A stretch of 64,000 bases of DNA from Desulfotomaculum sp. (GCA_003485325.1 DMZI01000037.1:38190-102189); one strand, 5' to 3'. Shown: positions 25,772-35,120, counted from the first letter of the stretch. The notes: generated by a model not told the origin, from the sequence alone. Numbers and translations are program-made.

Positions 25772-27157
25772 ATGCAAGAAATAACAGAAAAAATTTCTTT
25801 CACAAGGAGCGCCGGTGCGCAGAAGTCTTTTTTTGCGGGACTGGATCCGGCAAAATTTCTGATCCTGGGTTTTGCGGCTGTAATCCTGGCCGGGGCTGCG
25901 CTGCTGTGCTTGCCTTTTGCCTCGGCGGCAGGCAAGAGCACGGATTTTCTAACTTCACTGTTTACGGCCACCAGTGCGGTATGTGTAACCGGCCTCGTCG
26001 TGGTTGATACCGGAACGTACTGGTCTTTTTGGGGACAGTTAATTATTTTGGTTTTGATTCAGACCGGCGGCCTTGGGATTATGACCATGGCAACTTTATT
26101 TTTTTTGCTGATGGGTAAAAGGATTGGTTTCAAGGAACGGATGCTGATTAAAGAGGGTCTCAACCAGCTTGATATTTCCGGTGTCGTTAAACTCGCCAAG
26201 ACAGTTCTGTTTTTTACTTTTATTACAGAAGGTGCTTTTGCAGTAATTTTAGCTTCCCGTTTATACTATACTGTCGGGTGGCCCCGTTGTTTGTGGTATG
26301 GCCTATTTCACTCGATCTCAGCCTTCAACAATTCCGGGTTTGATATTTTTGGAAATGTGTTTGGCATGTTTAAAAGTCTAACCGCTTATGTCGACGACCC
26401 AATTATCGTTTTTTCAATTACAACTTTAGTTATTGTCGGCGGGATCGGTTTTTCAGTGGTCATGAACATCTCCCGCATCAAACAACACAAGCTCTCGGTC
26501 CATTCCTGGCTGGCCATAGTCATGACACTGATCTTAATTGCCGGCGGAACATTATTGTTTTTGCTTTTCGAATGGTCGAACACGCTTAAGCCGCTCACCT
26601 GGGAAGGAAAGCTGCTGGCTTCTTATTTTCAATCAGTCACCCCGCGTACGGCAGGCTTTAATACGGTTGACATAGCCGGCCTGCGCTCGGCCACACAGTT
26701 CCTGCTTGTCATCCTGATGTTCATCGGGGCTTCGCCCGGTTCCACAGGGGGAGGAATTAAAACAACAACATTCGGATTGTTGCTGGTCGCAATCTGGTCT
26801 CACGCAAGGGGAAAGGAAGATGTGGAAATCAAGAACCGCAGGATACCTACCGAGCAGGTATACAAAGCCCTCGGCGTGGCTCTTCTGTCAGGCTTTTTGG
26901 TCATTGCCGTAATCCTGCTCTTAAACCTGACTGAAAAAGCAAGTTTCCTGCCCGTCCTTTTTGAAACGGTGTCGGCCTTTGGAACAGTGGGCTTGAGCAT
27001 GAACATGACCCCGACATTAAGCGACTTCGGGCGTATCCTTATAATTTTAACCATGTTTGTAGGACGCCTTGGACCGCTTACACTTGCTTACGCTCTCGCC
27101 CAGGGAAGGCAAAGAAGCGTCGTGCGGCACCCCGTAGAGAAAATTTTGATTGGCTGA
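25772..27157 (+). CDS. TrkH/KtrB-type potassium uptake membrane subunit
   Basis: 461-residue potassium translocator with four pore repeats. Their filter regions are visible as TSAVCVTGLVVVD, SAFNNSGFDIFG, SVTPRTAGFNTVD and SAFGTVGLSMNM, each with the conserved Gly. ASPGSTGGGIKTTT marks the D3-D4 region, and the C-terminus RHPVEKILIG is KtrB-like. ATG 25772 with GGGGG upstream is preferred to the long frame from 25688. No ktrA/trkA regulatory subunit is adjacent, so the cytosolic RCK partner must be encoded elsewhere. The BusR-like RCK_C regulator at 16746 is the only RCK protein in the window. Confidence 0.92.
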   Translation: MQEITEKISFTRSAGAQKSFFAGLDPAKFLILGFAAVILAGAALLCLPFASAAGKSTDFLTSLFTATSAVCVTGLVVVDTGTYWSFWGQLIILVLIQTGGLGIMTMATLFFLLMGKRIGFKERMLIKEGLNQLDISGVVKLAKTVLFFTFITEGAFAVILASRLYYTVGWPRCLWYGLFHSISAFNNSGFDIFGNVFGMFKSLTAYVDDPIIVFSITTLVIVGGIGFSVVMNISRIKQHKLSVHSWLAIVMTLILIAGGTLLFLLFEWSNTLKPLTWEGKLLASYFQSVTPRTAGFNTVDIAGLRSATQFLLVILMFIGASPGSTGGGIKTTTFGLLLVAIWSHARGKEDVEIKNRRIPTEQVYKALGVALLSGFLVIAVILLLNLTEKASFLPVLFETVSAFGTVGLSMNMTPTLSDFGRILIILTMFVGRLGPLTLAYALAQGRQRSVVRHPVEKILIG

Positions 27158-27195
27158 AACAGATTTAAGGAATTACAATGAGGTTCTGCGAGATA

Positions 27196-27318
27196 TTACC
27201 ATAGGCGAGCCTGTATTCTTAACAAAAAATGAAAGCCTAATGATAAAAAAACAAGCATTGCCAGAGATATTACTACCTCTATAAGCGCAAACCCATTTTT
27301 GCCGGGTTTTGTGAACAC
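27196..27318 (-). pseudogene. Truncated prepilin-like fragment
   Basis: Forty codons from GTG 27318 (GGGTGA upstream) to TAA: KPGKNG|FALIEVVISLAMLVFLSLGFHFLL is a prepilin signal with Glu at +5, but the frame stops after RIQARLW with no globular domain. It follows the frameshifted prepilin gene on the same strand by 17 bases and abuts the 3' end of trkH. Likely the remains of a second minor pilin. Confidence 0.65.
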
Positions 27319-27335
27319 TAAAAATCACCCGTTTG

Positions 27336-27769
27336 CTACCCCACTTGTACTTCGCCTGTTAATGACCCTGTTTCTTTTGTTATACCATTAACCGTATGGT
27401 AAATAGTCACAGTTATATTATAAGTCCCGGCAGGCGGATTTGCTGTCAGACTCCCCGCCGCGTCCGTCCTGTTCCCGGTGACCCGGAACTGATAATCAGT
27501 GTGGGCTGAAATAGTCGTAGGGCCAAGGTCATCAATATTTTTTTGCTTTTAAATTCTTCTATCTTATCTTGAGCCAGGTCAACCGAAAAAGACCTGTCAT
27601 TCGAGCGGTTGGCCATCCTGTAGTAGTCAGGAACAAGACGAACCAGGGGGATGAGCAGCGTAGCAAGTATTATGAAGGCAACTAGCGCTTCTAAAAGACT
27701 AAAGCCACAAACGCTCTTTATGTTTTTATAAATTTCATTATTAATAGATTTCACTTTTAAATATCTCAT
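27336..27769 (-). pseudogene. Prepilin-like gene split at a run of seven A
   Basis: The 5' part encodes KSVCG|FSLLEALVAFIILATLLIPL and continues to DLAQDKIEEFKSK, a GspI/PilV-like minor pilin. After the A7 run at about 27536-27543 the frame is lost. The -1 frame continues sensibly with NIDDLGPTTISAHTDYQFRV, NPPAGTYNITVTIYHTVNG and ends EVQVG at 27336. One extra A would restore the gene. A slippery A7 could in principle allow some full-length product, but decay is simpler given the truncated neighbour. Confidence 0.75.
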
Positions 27770-27950
27770 CCAGTTTACATCTCATTTCAACAAGAAAAAT
27801 TGTCGAAATATGAAACCCTGTATTTATTATTATAGCATGAAAAGTTTGCAAGCCGGGATCAGATATTTTTTCTTATTCCAACCACTTAATTCTACAATGC
27901 GCATGCAATTAAATAAGATAATGTGCCGCAAATCACATACTTATAATAAT

Positions 27951-27977
27951 AAAAGAGGGGCGCGAATCCCCTCTTTT
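27951..27977 (-). terminator. Terminator of the acyl-CoA dehydrogenase gene
   Basis: AAAAGAGGGG and CCCCTCTTTT form a 10-bp perfect stem with a 7-base loop, about 35 bases after the stop codon on the minus strand. The 27770-27950 stretch before it holds no gene. Confidence 0.85.
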
Positions 27978-28012
27978 ATATCTTTTCTTTGTTTAATTGG
28001 CCCGTTTTTTAT

Positions 28013-29173
28013 TTACGATTTGTTGGCCTTTCTGTAGCCCAGGGCGTCGTTGGCAACGATTGTCTTTTGAATGTTGCTCGTGCCCTCGACGATCTGGTAG
28101 TACTTGGCGTCCCGGAAGAGCCTGGCCACCGGGTACTCCTCGGAATAACCATAGGCGCTGTAAATCTTCATCGCGTAGTCGGCGCACTTGTTCGCCGCCT
28201 CAGCGGCGAAAAGCTTGGCCATGGAGGTCTCCAGCGTGCAGGGCCTGCCCTTGTCTTTCAGGAAAGCCACCTTGTAGACCATCAGGCGGGCGGCGTTTAT
28301 ATCCACCACCATCTGGGCGATCTGATCCTGGATCATCTGGAATTTGCCGATCAGTTGGCCGAACTGCTCGCGCTGGTTGCAGTATTCAAGTGACGCATCC
28401 AGGCATGCCTGGGCGACACCAAGGGCGCCGGCCATGGAAGCAAGGCGGGTGTCGTCGAGCTGTTTCATAGCAATAACAAAACCCTCGCCTTCTTTGCCCA
28501 GGAGGTTTTCTTTGGGAACCCTGCAGTTTTCAAATGTGATTGAGCCTACCGGGCCGCCCCAGTTACCAAGCTTTTCGGTAATTGCCTCATTGGTGATGCC
28601 TTCAGACTTCATGTCTACGATAAAGGCGGACATTCCCTTTACTGGCCTTGAAGGATCGGTGTAGGCGTAAACCAACCCCACGTCCGCTACGGTGCAGTAA
28701 GAGATCCACATTTTGCTGCCGTTTAAAACGTAATGATCTCCGTCAAGAATGGCCTTGGTTTTCATGGCGGCCACGTCGGAACCCGCATTCGGCTCTGTTA
28801 AGGCAAAACAGCCGAATACATCCGCATTGACCAGCGGCGGAACGTATTTCTTCTTTAACTCCTCGCTGCCGTATCGCAGGATGGTCATTGCAGGACCCAA
28901 TAAATTGGCTGCAAAAGCGAGCCTTAAGGAACTCCACACCCTTGCCGTTTCTTCAGCCAGGATGGCTAAAGCCGCATAACCCATACCGTTTCCGCCGTAC
29001 TCCTCGGGAACGGCACAACCAAAAAATCCCAGTTCGCCCATCTTTTTGACCAGATCGGGGCGGAAGCGGTGCGCCTTGTCATCGGCATCGCAAGTAGGTT
29101 TTACCTCTGTCTCGGCAAAATCGCGGGCAAGCCTTCGAATATCTTGCAACTCTTCTGAAAGATCAAAATCCAT
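28013..29173 (-). CDS. Acyl-CoA dehydrogenase, resembling non-decarboxylating glutaryl-CoA dehydrogenase
   Basis: FAD enzyme of 386 residues with the family signatures CFALTEPNAGSD, WISYCTVADVG, and the catalytic Glu in IVEGTSNIQKTIVAND. Two features point to glutaryl-CoA. First, an Arg in VWSSLRLAFAANLLGP aligns with the Arg that holds the second carboxylate in glutaryl-CoA dehydrogenase (GYRSAMSVQ in the human enzyme), with equal spacing to the following YGSEE. Second, the residue before the catalytic Glu is Val, as I recall for the non-decarboxylating Desulfococcus enzyme, not Tyr as in decarboxylating ones. The product would then be glutaconyl-CoA. ATG 29173 behind AAGGAGGAG. The substrate assignment is inference. 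Confidence 0.88.
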   Translation of the reverse strand: MDFDLSEELQDIRRLARDFAETEVKPTCDADDKAHRFRPDLVKKMGELGFFGCAVPEEYGGNGMGYAALAILAEETARVWSSLRLAFAANLLGPAMTILRYGSEELKKKYVPPLVNADVFGCFALTEPNAGSDVAAMKTKAILDGDHYVLNGSKMWISYCTVADVGLVYAYTDPSRPVKGMSAFIVDMKSEGITNEAITEKLGNWGGPVGSITFENCRVPKENLLGKEGEGFVIAMKQLDDTRLASMAGALGVAQACLDASLEYCNQREQFGQLIGKFQMIQDQIAQMVVDINAARLMVYKVAFLKDKGRPCTLETSMAKLFAAEAANKCADYAMKIYSAYGYSEEYPVARLFRDAKYYQIVEGTSNIQKTIVANDALGYRKANKS

Positions 29174-29365
29174 ACCCAAATCTCCTCCTTAATTATGCTT
29201 GGTTAACCAAAACTTTATTTGTAGATGTATATTTTAGACACAAGTACTGTTATTTCCTGCCGGGTTCTTAAAAATTTTATTTCTTAAACGCTCTGATCAT
29301 TGTTGACGAAAAGCAGGAAATATGCGGATTCGACAGAAATATAATAAAAAATGAAAGGATCAGAC

Positions 29366-30640
29366 ATGTCAGACGATAAGCAAAATAAACCGGCGTTTTT
29401 TTACGGCTGGCTCGTGCTTGCAGCCTGCGTTTTAATTGGCATGACCGCTGCGGCCCAGTTGACCTATGGAATATATGTCAAGGAACTGATCGCCGAGTTT
29501 CACTGGAACAGGACGCTGACGTCGTCGATCAGTTCGGTCCATTATTTTGTCTATAGCCTGGCAGCCGTTCTTGCGGGAACAATTGCCGACCGCTACAGGC
29601 CCAGGCCGCTTATTTTGGTTTCCGCCGTCCTGCTTGGCGGGGGCCTTCTCCTGTGCGGGCTTGCCCGCAACGTATGGCAAATGTACCTGTTCTTCGGGAT
29701 TGTCGCGGCCCTTGGCACAAGCTGCTGTTATTGCGTGCCTTCCTCTATCGTACAGAGGTGGTTTATTGAAAAAAGATCCGTAGCGCTCGGAATAAGCATG
29801 TGCGGCATAAGCATCGGCAGTTTCGTAATTTCCCTGCTTGTCGGTTACCTCATTCCCCACTACGGTTGGAGGGTGGGGTTTTTTGCCGAAGGGGCTTTTC
29901 TCTTTTCAATCATGATCCTGGCCAGTATTTTCATGGCGGGAAATCCGGAAGAAAAGGGCCTTTTGCCATATGGCGCAGAAAAAATTCAAACCGCCAGTTT
30001 AATTACAAATCTAAATCAGAACGATGTCTGGACCTTTAAAAGTTTAATTGCCAACAAGTATTTTATAGGCTGTTTTGCCAACCAGTTTTTTACTTGTATT
30101 TCCCTGATCATCATGTATACTCATTTTGTAGCCAACGCAGAGGATATGGGCATCCCCAAACTGGCCGCCGCCGGCGCGCTCGGCATGGTCGGTGTCATCA
30201 GCGCCGCGGGAAGGTTTCAGGCGGGATATCTCTGCGAAAGGATTGGATACAAAAAAGGCCTCATCCTTTCCTGCGGTCTTTGTCTCGTCGCCTTTTTATA
30301 CCTTATTTTCGTAAGAAATCTGCTGATGCTTTACGTATTTGTTATTTTTTATTCACTTGGATACGGCGGCAAGGCAATGGCCCTGCCCGGACTGACGGGA
30401 GAGGTATTCGGAACAAATTCTTTGGGAAAGATCCTTGGCCTTATCGCCATAGCTTTCGGAACAGGAGGTTTTATAGGTTCGGTACTGGGAGGCTGGATAT
30501 TTGATCAAACCGACAGCTATTGTTTAGCTTTTATCGCCGGGGCGTTTTTTTACCTGATGGCCATTCTTTCCGTTGCGCATATCAGGCCTAATCCGCAGCC
30601 GGCCGCGCACGTTCCCGCGAAACAACCAAAAAGGATTTAA
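29366..30640 (+). CDS. MFS transporter, oxalate/formate-antiporter (OFA) type, copy 1
   Basis: 424 residues with twelve hydrophobic segments. FFYGWLVLAACVLIGMTAAAQLTYGIYV at the N-terminus is OFA-like, GTIADRYRPRPLI is the MFS loop 2-3 motif, GFFAEGAFLFS ends the first half, and YSLGYGGKAMALPGLTGEVFG lies in the second. Such carriers move monocarboxylates or dicarboxylates. ATG 29366 has AAAGGATC upstream. It is followed eight bases later by a close paralogue, and beyond that lies an acyl-CoA synthetase that could activate an imported acid. Confidence 0.88.
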   Translation: MSDDKQNKPAFFYGWLVLAACVLIGMTAAAQLTYGIYVKELIAEFHWNRTLTSSISSVHYFVYSLAAVLAGTIADRYRPRPLILVSAVLLGGGLLLCGLARNVWQMYLFFGIVAALGTSCCYCVPSSIVQRWFIEKRSVALGISMCGISIGSFVISLLVGYLIPHYGWRVGFFAEGAFLFSIMILASIFMAGNPEEKGLLPYGAEKIQTASLITNLNQNDVWTFKSLIANKYFIGCFANQFFTCISLIIMYTHFVANAEDMGIPKLAAAGALGMVGVISAAGRFQAGYLCERIGYKKGLILSCGLCLVAFLYLIFVRNLLMLYVFVIFYSLGYGGKAMALPGLTGEVFGTNSLGKILGLIAIAFGTGGFIGSVLGGWIFDQTDSYCLAFIAGAFFYLMAILSVAHIRPNPQPAAHVPAKQPKRI

Positions 30641-30648
30641 TTTATAAA

Positions 30649-31902
30649 ATGTCAAACGAAGCGCAAAACAACCCCAAATTTTTTTACGGCTGGATCGTTG
30701 TTATAGCCCTTACTTTTGTCGGAATGACGTCAGCCGCGCAGCTGACCTTCGGCATTTATGTCCTTGATCTGGCCAGGGAATTTGGCTGGAACAGAGCGCT
30801 CACATCTTCCCTGGCTTCGTTTAATAACCTGTTCTATGGAATTTCGGCTATTATAACCGGTATCCTGGCGGATCGATACAGCCCCAAGATTACCGTCTGG
30901 GTGGCCGGGTTTCTTTTGGGCGGCGGGCTTCTTTTATCCGGCATGGCTCAAAACTACTGGCAGTTGTTTTTCTTTTTCGGGGTCATCGCCGGCCTCGGCA
31001 CAGGATGCTGCTATTCAATTCCGTCTTCAGTCGTTCAAAAGTGGTTTATAGAAAAAAGAGGGGTTGCCCTGGGCGTCAGCATGTGCGGGATAGGCCTCGG
31101 CGCCTTCATCATCTCCCTGCTGGTAGGTTATCTCATTCCCATTTACGGGTGGCGGACAGGTTTTTTCGCTGAAGGGGCCCTTCTTTTCTTATTTATGTTC
31201 GTCCCCGCCTTTTTCATCGTCCGTGAACCCCGTCAAATAGGCCTGCTGCCTTTGGGCATGAAAAATAGTCATCCTGACAACGGGCTTAATAAGCCCCACA
31301 CCAATCTCGTCCTGCTGATTAAAAAACTGATCTCCAACCGGACCTTTTTATTGCTTTACGCCAATCAATTTTTTACCTGTATTGCGCTGTTGATTGTCTC
31401 CACCCACGTCGTGCCCTTTGCCGAGGATATGGGCATCCCCAAACTGGTGGCGGCAAGCGCAATGGGGCTGGTGGGTTTGTTCAGCGGTGTGGGGAGACTG
31501 CAGGCAGGTTTCGTCTGCGACAAAATCGGCTTCAAGAAAAGCCTGATTATTTTCTGCAGTATGTGCTGTATTGCCTTTTTGTATTTAATCACGGTGAAAA
31601 ATATATGGATGCTCTATATTTTCGTGGTTATCTATTCCCTGGGTTACGGAGGCAAAGCCATGTCCCTGCCGGGCTTGGCGGGCTACTCGCTGGGAACGGG
31701 CTCGCTCGGCACAATAATGGGACTGATCTCCTCCGCATTCGGTCTGGGAGGTTTTATAGGCTCGATAATGGGCGGCTGGATTTTTGACCACACCCACAGC
31801 TATGTCTGGGCTTTTATCGCCGGCGCGTTTTGCTACGTAATAGCCATAATCTGCGCTTATCTAACCAAAAAAGAAACTGTCCTAGAAATTAACTTGCATT
31901 AG
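30649..31902 (+). CDS. MFS transporter, oxalate/formate-antiporter (OFA) type, copy 2
   Basis: 417 residues, closely similar to the preceding gene along the full length (FFYGWIVVIALTFVGMTSAAQLTFGIYV; MCGIGLGAFIISLLVGYLIPIYGWRTGFFAEGA; NQFFTCIALLIVSTHVVPFAEDMGIPKL). A tandem duplication is evident. The last residues and stop (EINLH, stop) are written in the first bases of a dispersed repeat beginning at about 31881, so the natural C-terminus may have been replaced. A deleted third copy lies at 34464-34776. Confidence 0.88.
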   Translation: MSNEAQNNPKFFYGWIVVIALTFVGMTSAAQLTFGIYVLDLAREFGWNRALTSSLASFNNLFYGISAIITGILADRYSPKITVWVAGFLLGGGLLLSGMAQNYWQLFFFFGVIAGLGTGCCYSIPSSVVQKWFIEKRGVALGVSMCGIGLGAFIISLLVGYLIPIYGWRTGFFAEGALLFLFMFVPAFFIVREPRQIGLLPLGMKNSHPDNGLNKPHTNLVLLIKKLISNRTFLLLYANQFFTCIALLIVSTHVVPFAEDMGIPKLVAASAMGLVGLFSGVGRLQAGFVCDKIGFKKSLIIFCSMCCIAFLYLITVKNIWMLYIFVVIYSLGYGGKAMSLPGLAGYSLGTGSLGTIMGLISSAFGLGGFIGSIMGGWIFDHTHSYVWAFIAGAFCYVIAIICAYLTKKETVLEINLH

Positions 31903-32000
31903 GAAGGTCAACTGCCTACGTGCTCATGTTCGCCTCTTATTCTTATACGAATTCGTTCACCCTCGGGCTTAAGTCAAACTCGGCATATTTCAAACCGCAG
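31881..32000 (+). repeat. Dispersed repeat A, copy 1 (partial)
   Basis: Starts CCTAGAAATTAACTTGCATT and continues AGGAAGGTCAACTGCC, GTGCTCATGTTCGCCTC, TTCACCCTCGGGCT, then diverges. It matches copies at 35121, 35943, 50852 and, inverted, 39444. It provides the stop codon of MFS copy 2. To the synthetase gene at 32071 nothing else is seen. Confidence 0.85.
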
Positions 32001-32070
32001 CAAGTTGTTTAAGCCTGCTCCATTTTACATACTCAGGCGCGCCACATATTTTAACGTTTGCTTATTTGGA

Positions 32071-34188
32071 CTATCCGGTTAATAAAATACGTGAATCAAC
32101 AACCAACGCTTTATTTGGATAAACAATTACAGGGTTCATATCAATTTCTTTAATCTGTGTGAAAGTTGTTACCAGAGTTGAGATTTTCATCAAGATATCG
32201 ACAATCGGTTCAAGATTGACGACCACCCGGCCCCGGTAGCCTTGCAACAAAGAAAATCCCTTTATTTCTTGGATCATCTCTCTGGCCGCCAGGGTATTTA
32301 AAGGCAATAGCCTGAAGGAGACGTCATGATAAACCTCTACAGTTGTTCCTCCCAGGCCAAACATTATGACCGGGCCGAACTGGTTATCCGTAATAGCTCC
32401 GATGATAACTTCTATACCTGGAGGGGCCATAGGTTGAATACTTACGCGGACCAGGGGATCAAAGCATCTGCCTTTCAAGATAATTTCTTCATAAGCTTCC
32501 TTGATTTCTTTTTCACCGGCTAAATTCAGCATAACCCCGCCAATATCTGATTTGTGCACGATTAAAGGAGAGACAAGTTTTAAGACCACCGGCGTTCCCA
32601 ATGAAGCTGCTGCACGACATGCTTCTTCTGAGCTTTCAATTGTTTTAACCGGGGTAACAGAGATCCCAGCTGTAGACAAAAATTCTTTTGCTTCCGGTTC
32701 AGTTAAAACATTTCGCCCTTCTTGTTCAACTCCGGCAAGAATGAATTTAGCTTTTGCTTCATCCAACGCTGCCTGAGAGCTTTGCTCTGAAATGATTGTT
32801 TCTTTCTTTTGCCTTATGTCAGCGTAACGGTATAAATTGGCCAGTGCCCGTGCCATCCTATCCGGTAACCTATAGACAGGTATATTTTTTCTTTCAATAT
32901 CTTTTAGCTTACTGTCATTCGCTTCTGCGGGTGAATCCTGCATCAAAACAAAAGGTTTGGTGATTTCTCCGGCTGCTGCAAGCTGTTCGACAGCTTCCAG
33001 AATATTCGGTGTATACTCCGGATGATGAGTATTCAATAAAGCTACCATGTCAACATTATTATCTTGCATTATAAGCCTGAGCGTCTGAATAATAATTTGT
33101 TTATCTGATACCCCAAAGGTTATATCTATAGGATTAGAGTGTAAAGTATAACGGGCCATTGAAGACAGACAGTTATCAAGTGCTTCTATAGTAGAATGCT
33201 CAAGTTCCGCTAATTTCAGCCCTTCTTGTTCGGCGACGCTGGTAAAAATAATCCCCAGGCCAGCCTGTACAGTAGCGATACCTACCCGGTTACCACGCGG
33301 AATAGGCGAAAGAGAAAGGATCTTGGCCGTATCTATTAGTTCATCAATGCTTGTCACACCGATAATCCCAGCATCCCGAAAGGCGGTCTGGTAGAGGTAA
33401 AAACTACCTGTCAGCGTCCCCGTATGAGAAAACGCTGCCCTGTTAACAGCCTCGGATCCTCTTACTTTATATGCCACTACGGGCTTAAACATAGTTATTT
33501 TCTTAGCTTCTTCAAGCAAAAGACGGGGATTTTCTATTCCCTCCAGATACATTAAAACTACTTTTATTTCAGGATCACTGCCGAAATGAGCCAGGATGTC
33601 GGAAAACTCTACGTTACAGCGATTACCTAAAGCAACCGCTTTGCTTGTTCCTATGTTTTCATTTAACAAGGCGTAAAGAACAAGCATACAAACTCCTCCA
33701 CTTTGACTGATCAATCCGATTGGACCCCGTGGGACCTCTTTTAAAAAAGGTACGAAGGAAAGATTTAAAGAACAGGCAGTATTTATTAATCCCAGGGTAT
33801 TCGGCCCGATTATTTTCACTCCTGTCTCAATCGCAGACTGTAAGATTTCTTTTTCCAACTCCTGTCCGGTTTCAGCCTCTTTGAATCCTGAACTGATAAT
33901 TATAACTCCCTTCGCTCCCGCTCTTGCACAGTCTAAAACAGCTTCTTTAACAGCCTGGGAAGGGACAACGATTAAACCTATGTCGAAAGTTTCAGGTAAT
34001 TCGGTAACCGAAGGATAAGTTATCACACCGAATATTTCTTCATGATGAGGATTTATAGGATAAATAGTTCCCTTATACCCGCATTGTAAAAGGCTCATAA
34101 GACATAGACCGCCAGCCTTATAACTGTCACTGGAAGCGCCGATTACAGCTACTGACTTCGGATTAAAAAAATAATTTAGAAGATCCAT
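32071..34188 (-). CDS. ADP-forming acyl-CoA synthetase, fused alpha-beta type
   Basis: 705 residues: a CoA-binding Rossmann domain (residues 1-130, FNPKSVAVIGASSDSYKAGG), two succinyl-CoA-ligase-like domains with SQSGG and the phospho-His loop AAFSHTGTLTGS, then an ATP-grasp domain from about residue 485 (FLSTAGISVTP, VVLKLVSPLIVHKSDIGGVMLNL, FGLGGTTVEVYHDVSFRLLPL). The enzyme interconverts an acyl-CoA, ADP and Pi with an acid, CoA and ATP, and in fermenters often makes ATP. AGGAGG lies directly against the ATG, an unusually short spacing. AAAGGA further upstream may serve. The substrate is unknown; adjacency to OFA-type transporters hints at a carboxylic acid. Confidence 0.92.
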   Translation of the reverse strand: MDLLNYFFNPKSVAVIGASSDSYKAGGLCLMSLLQCGYKGTIYPINPHHEEIFGVITYPSVTELPETFDIGLIVVPSQAVKEAVLDCARAGAKGVIIISSGFKEAETGQELEKEILQSAIETGVKIIGPNTLGLINTACSLNLSFVPFLKEVPRGPIGLISQSGGVCMLVLYALLNENIGTSKAVALGNRCNVEFSDILAHFGSDPEIKVVLMYLEGIENPRLLLEEAKKITMFKPVVAYKVRGSEAVNRAAFSHTGTLTGSFYLYQTAFRDAGIIGVTSIDELIDTAKILSLSPIPRGNRVGIATVQAGLGIIFTSVAEQEGLKLAELEHSTIEALDNCLSSMARYTLHSNPIDITFGVSDKQIIIQTLRLIMQDNNVDMVALLNTHHPEYTPNILEAVEQLAAAGEITKPFVLMQDSPAEANDSKLKDIERKNIPVYRLPDRMARALANLYRYADIRQKKETIISEQSSQAALDEAKAKFILAGVEQEGRNVLTEPEAKEFLSTAGISVTPVKTIESSEEACRAAASLGTPVVLKLVSPLIVHKSDIGGVMLNLAGEKEIKEAYEEIILKGRCFDPLVRVSIQPMAPPGIEVIIGAITDNQFGPVIMFGLGGTTVEVYHDVSFRLLPLNTLAAREMIQEIKGFSLLQGYRGRVVVNLEPIVDILMKISTLVTTFTQIKEIDMNPVIVYPNKALVVDSRILLTG

Positions 34189-34463
34189 CCTCCTATCGAA
34201 ATCCTTTCATATTTTTTTTATTTCTTAAAATCTTCTAAGACCTTCCTTTCTTCCAGCACACTTAACATTCTACATGACCGTAAAATCCTGGATCATCAAT
34301 AAAAATAATAACATATCTGAATTTAAAAGAAAACAGCTATAAAGCATTAGCATGAATTAAGAAAGGGTGAAAATGTGAGTGTAGGAAGTTGTCTTAGTAG
34401 GAATAATCCTTCTGGATGGTTGACAGCCATCCAAACATGCTTTAGAAACCTTTTTAGTTAAAT

Positions 34464-34776
34464 CTCGCTGATAATAGGCTATATAATTCCCATTTACGGG
34501 TGGCGGACAGGTTTTTCGCTGAGGGAGTTCTTCTTTTTTTTATTCATGTTCGTACCTGCCTTTTTTATTGTTCGGGATCCGGGAGAAAAAGTCCTTCTGC
34601 CTTATGGAGCGAAAAATAATCATCCCGACAACGGGCTTAATAAGTCCCATCCCAATCTAGTCCTGCTGATTAAAAAACTGATCTCATAGCTACGTGTGGG
34701 CTTTCATTGCCGGCGCAGTTTGCTACGTGGTGGCCATAACTTTCGCTTTCCTGACTAAAAAGGAACTATCCTGAAA
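34464..34776 (+). pseudogene. Remnant of a third OFA-type MFS gene with internal deletion
   Basis: Bases from about 34464 match copy 2 from about 31115 (ATTCCCATTTACGGGTGGCG, then the stretch with CCCGACAACGGGCTTAATAAG) up to CTGATTAAAAAACTGATCTC. They then jump directly to sequence matching 31797 onward (AGCTACGTGTGGGCTTTCAT, GTTTGCTACGTGGTGGCCATAA) and end near AAGGAACTATCCTG. The N-terminal part and about 460 bases of the middle are gone, and the frame is broken. It shows that the transporter array once extended past the synthetase gene. Confidence 0.85.
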
Positions 34777-34788
34777 ATAAGTATCCGA

Positions 34789-35066
34789 TAGGCACGGCAA
34801 TATCAACGCTCACTCCGGTGCTCCGCACCGACAGCAGCACGGCTTGCTTCGGACCGGACTAGCGGTGCTGCAAAGGCGGCATGGCAAATTTTAAAAATAT
34901 AGCTTCCATTATACTTCTGATCTCATTTAGCCTCTTCAAGAAACTACCAGTGTGCCGCTGGTTTCGCACCGCTGTCCGGTTACCCTCGCTTCGCCGGCTG
35001 CTGTTACCGGCGCTTCGCAATTCGTTCGCTGTTGACAACACCGTGCCCTTTGGACGGTTTTACTGA
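34789..35066 (+). repeat. Dispersed repeat B, copy 1
   Basis: About 280 bases beginning GGCACGGCAATATCAACGC and CTCACTCCGGTGCT, ending TTCGTTCGCTGTTGACAACA then CCGTGCCCTTTGGACGGTTTTACTGAAT. The two ends recur at 52848-52943 with the middle missing. It contains no convincing gene. The 34189-34463 stretch before the MFS remnant is AT-rich and featureless. Confidence 0.7.
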
Positions 35067-35120
35067 ATGCTTACTTTTTCATCCTTCTGATGGCGCCGCT
35101 TGAAAGCGGCATGGGTGTCT

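Noticed and set aside
27536..27543. Programmed -1 frameshift at A7 in the prepilin gene
   Set aside because: No stimulatory hairpin or upstream Shine-Dalgarno-like element was seen, and the next prepilin is also broken, so decay or a sequencing slip is simpler.
34859..35066. Short reading frames on both strands in repeat B (60-61 codons)
   Set aside because: They follow repeat sequence, have no ribosome-binding sites and no similarity to known proteins.
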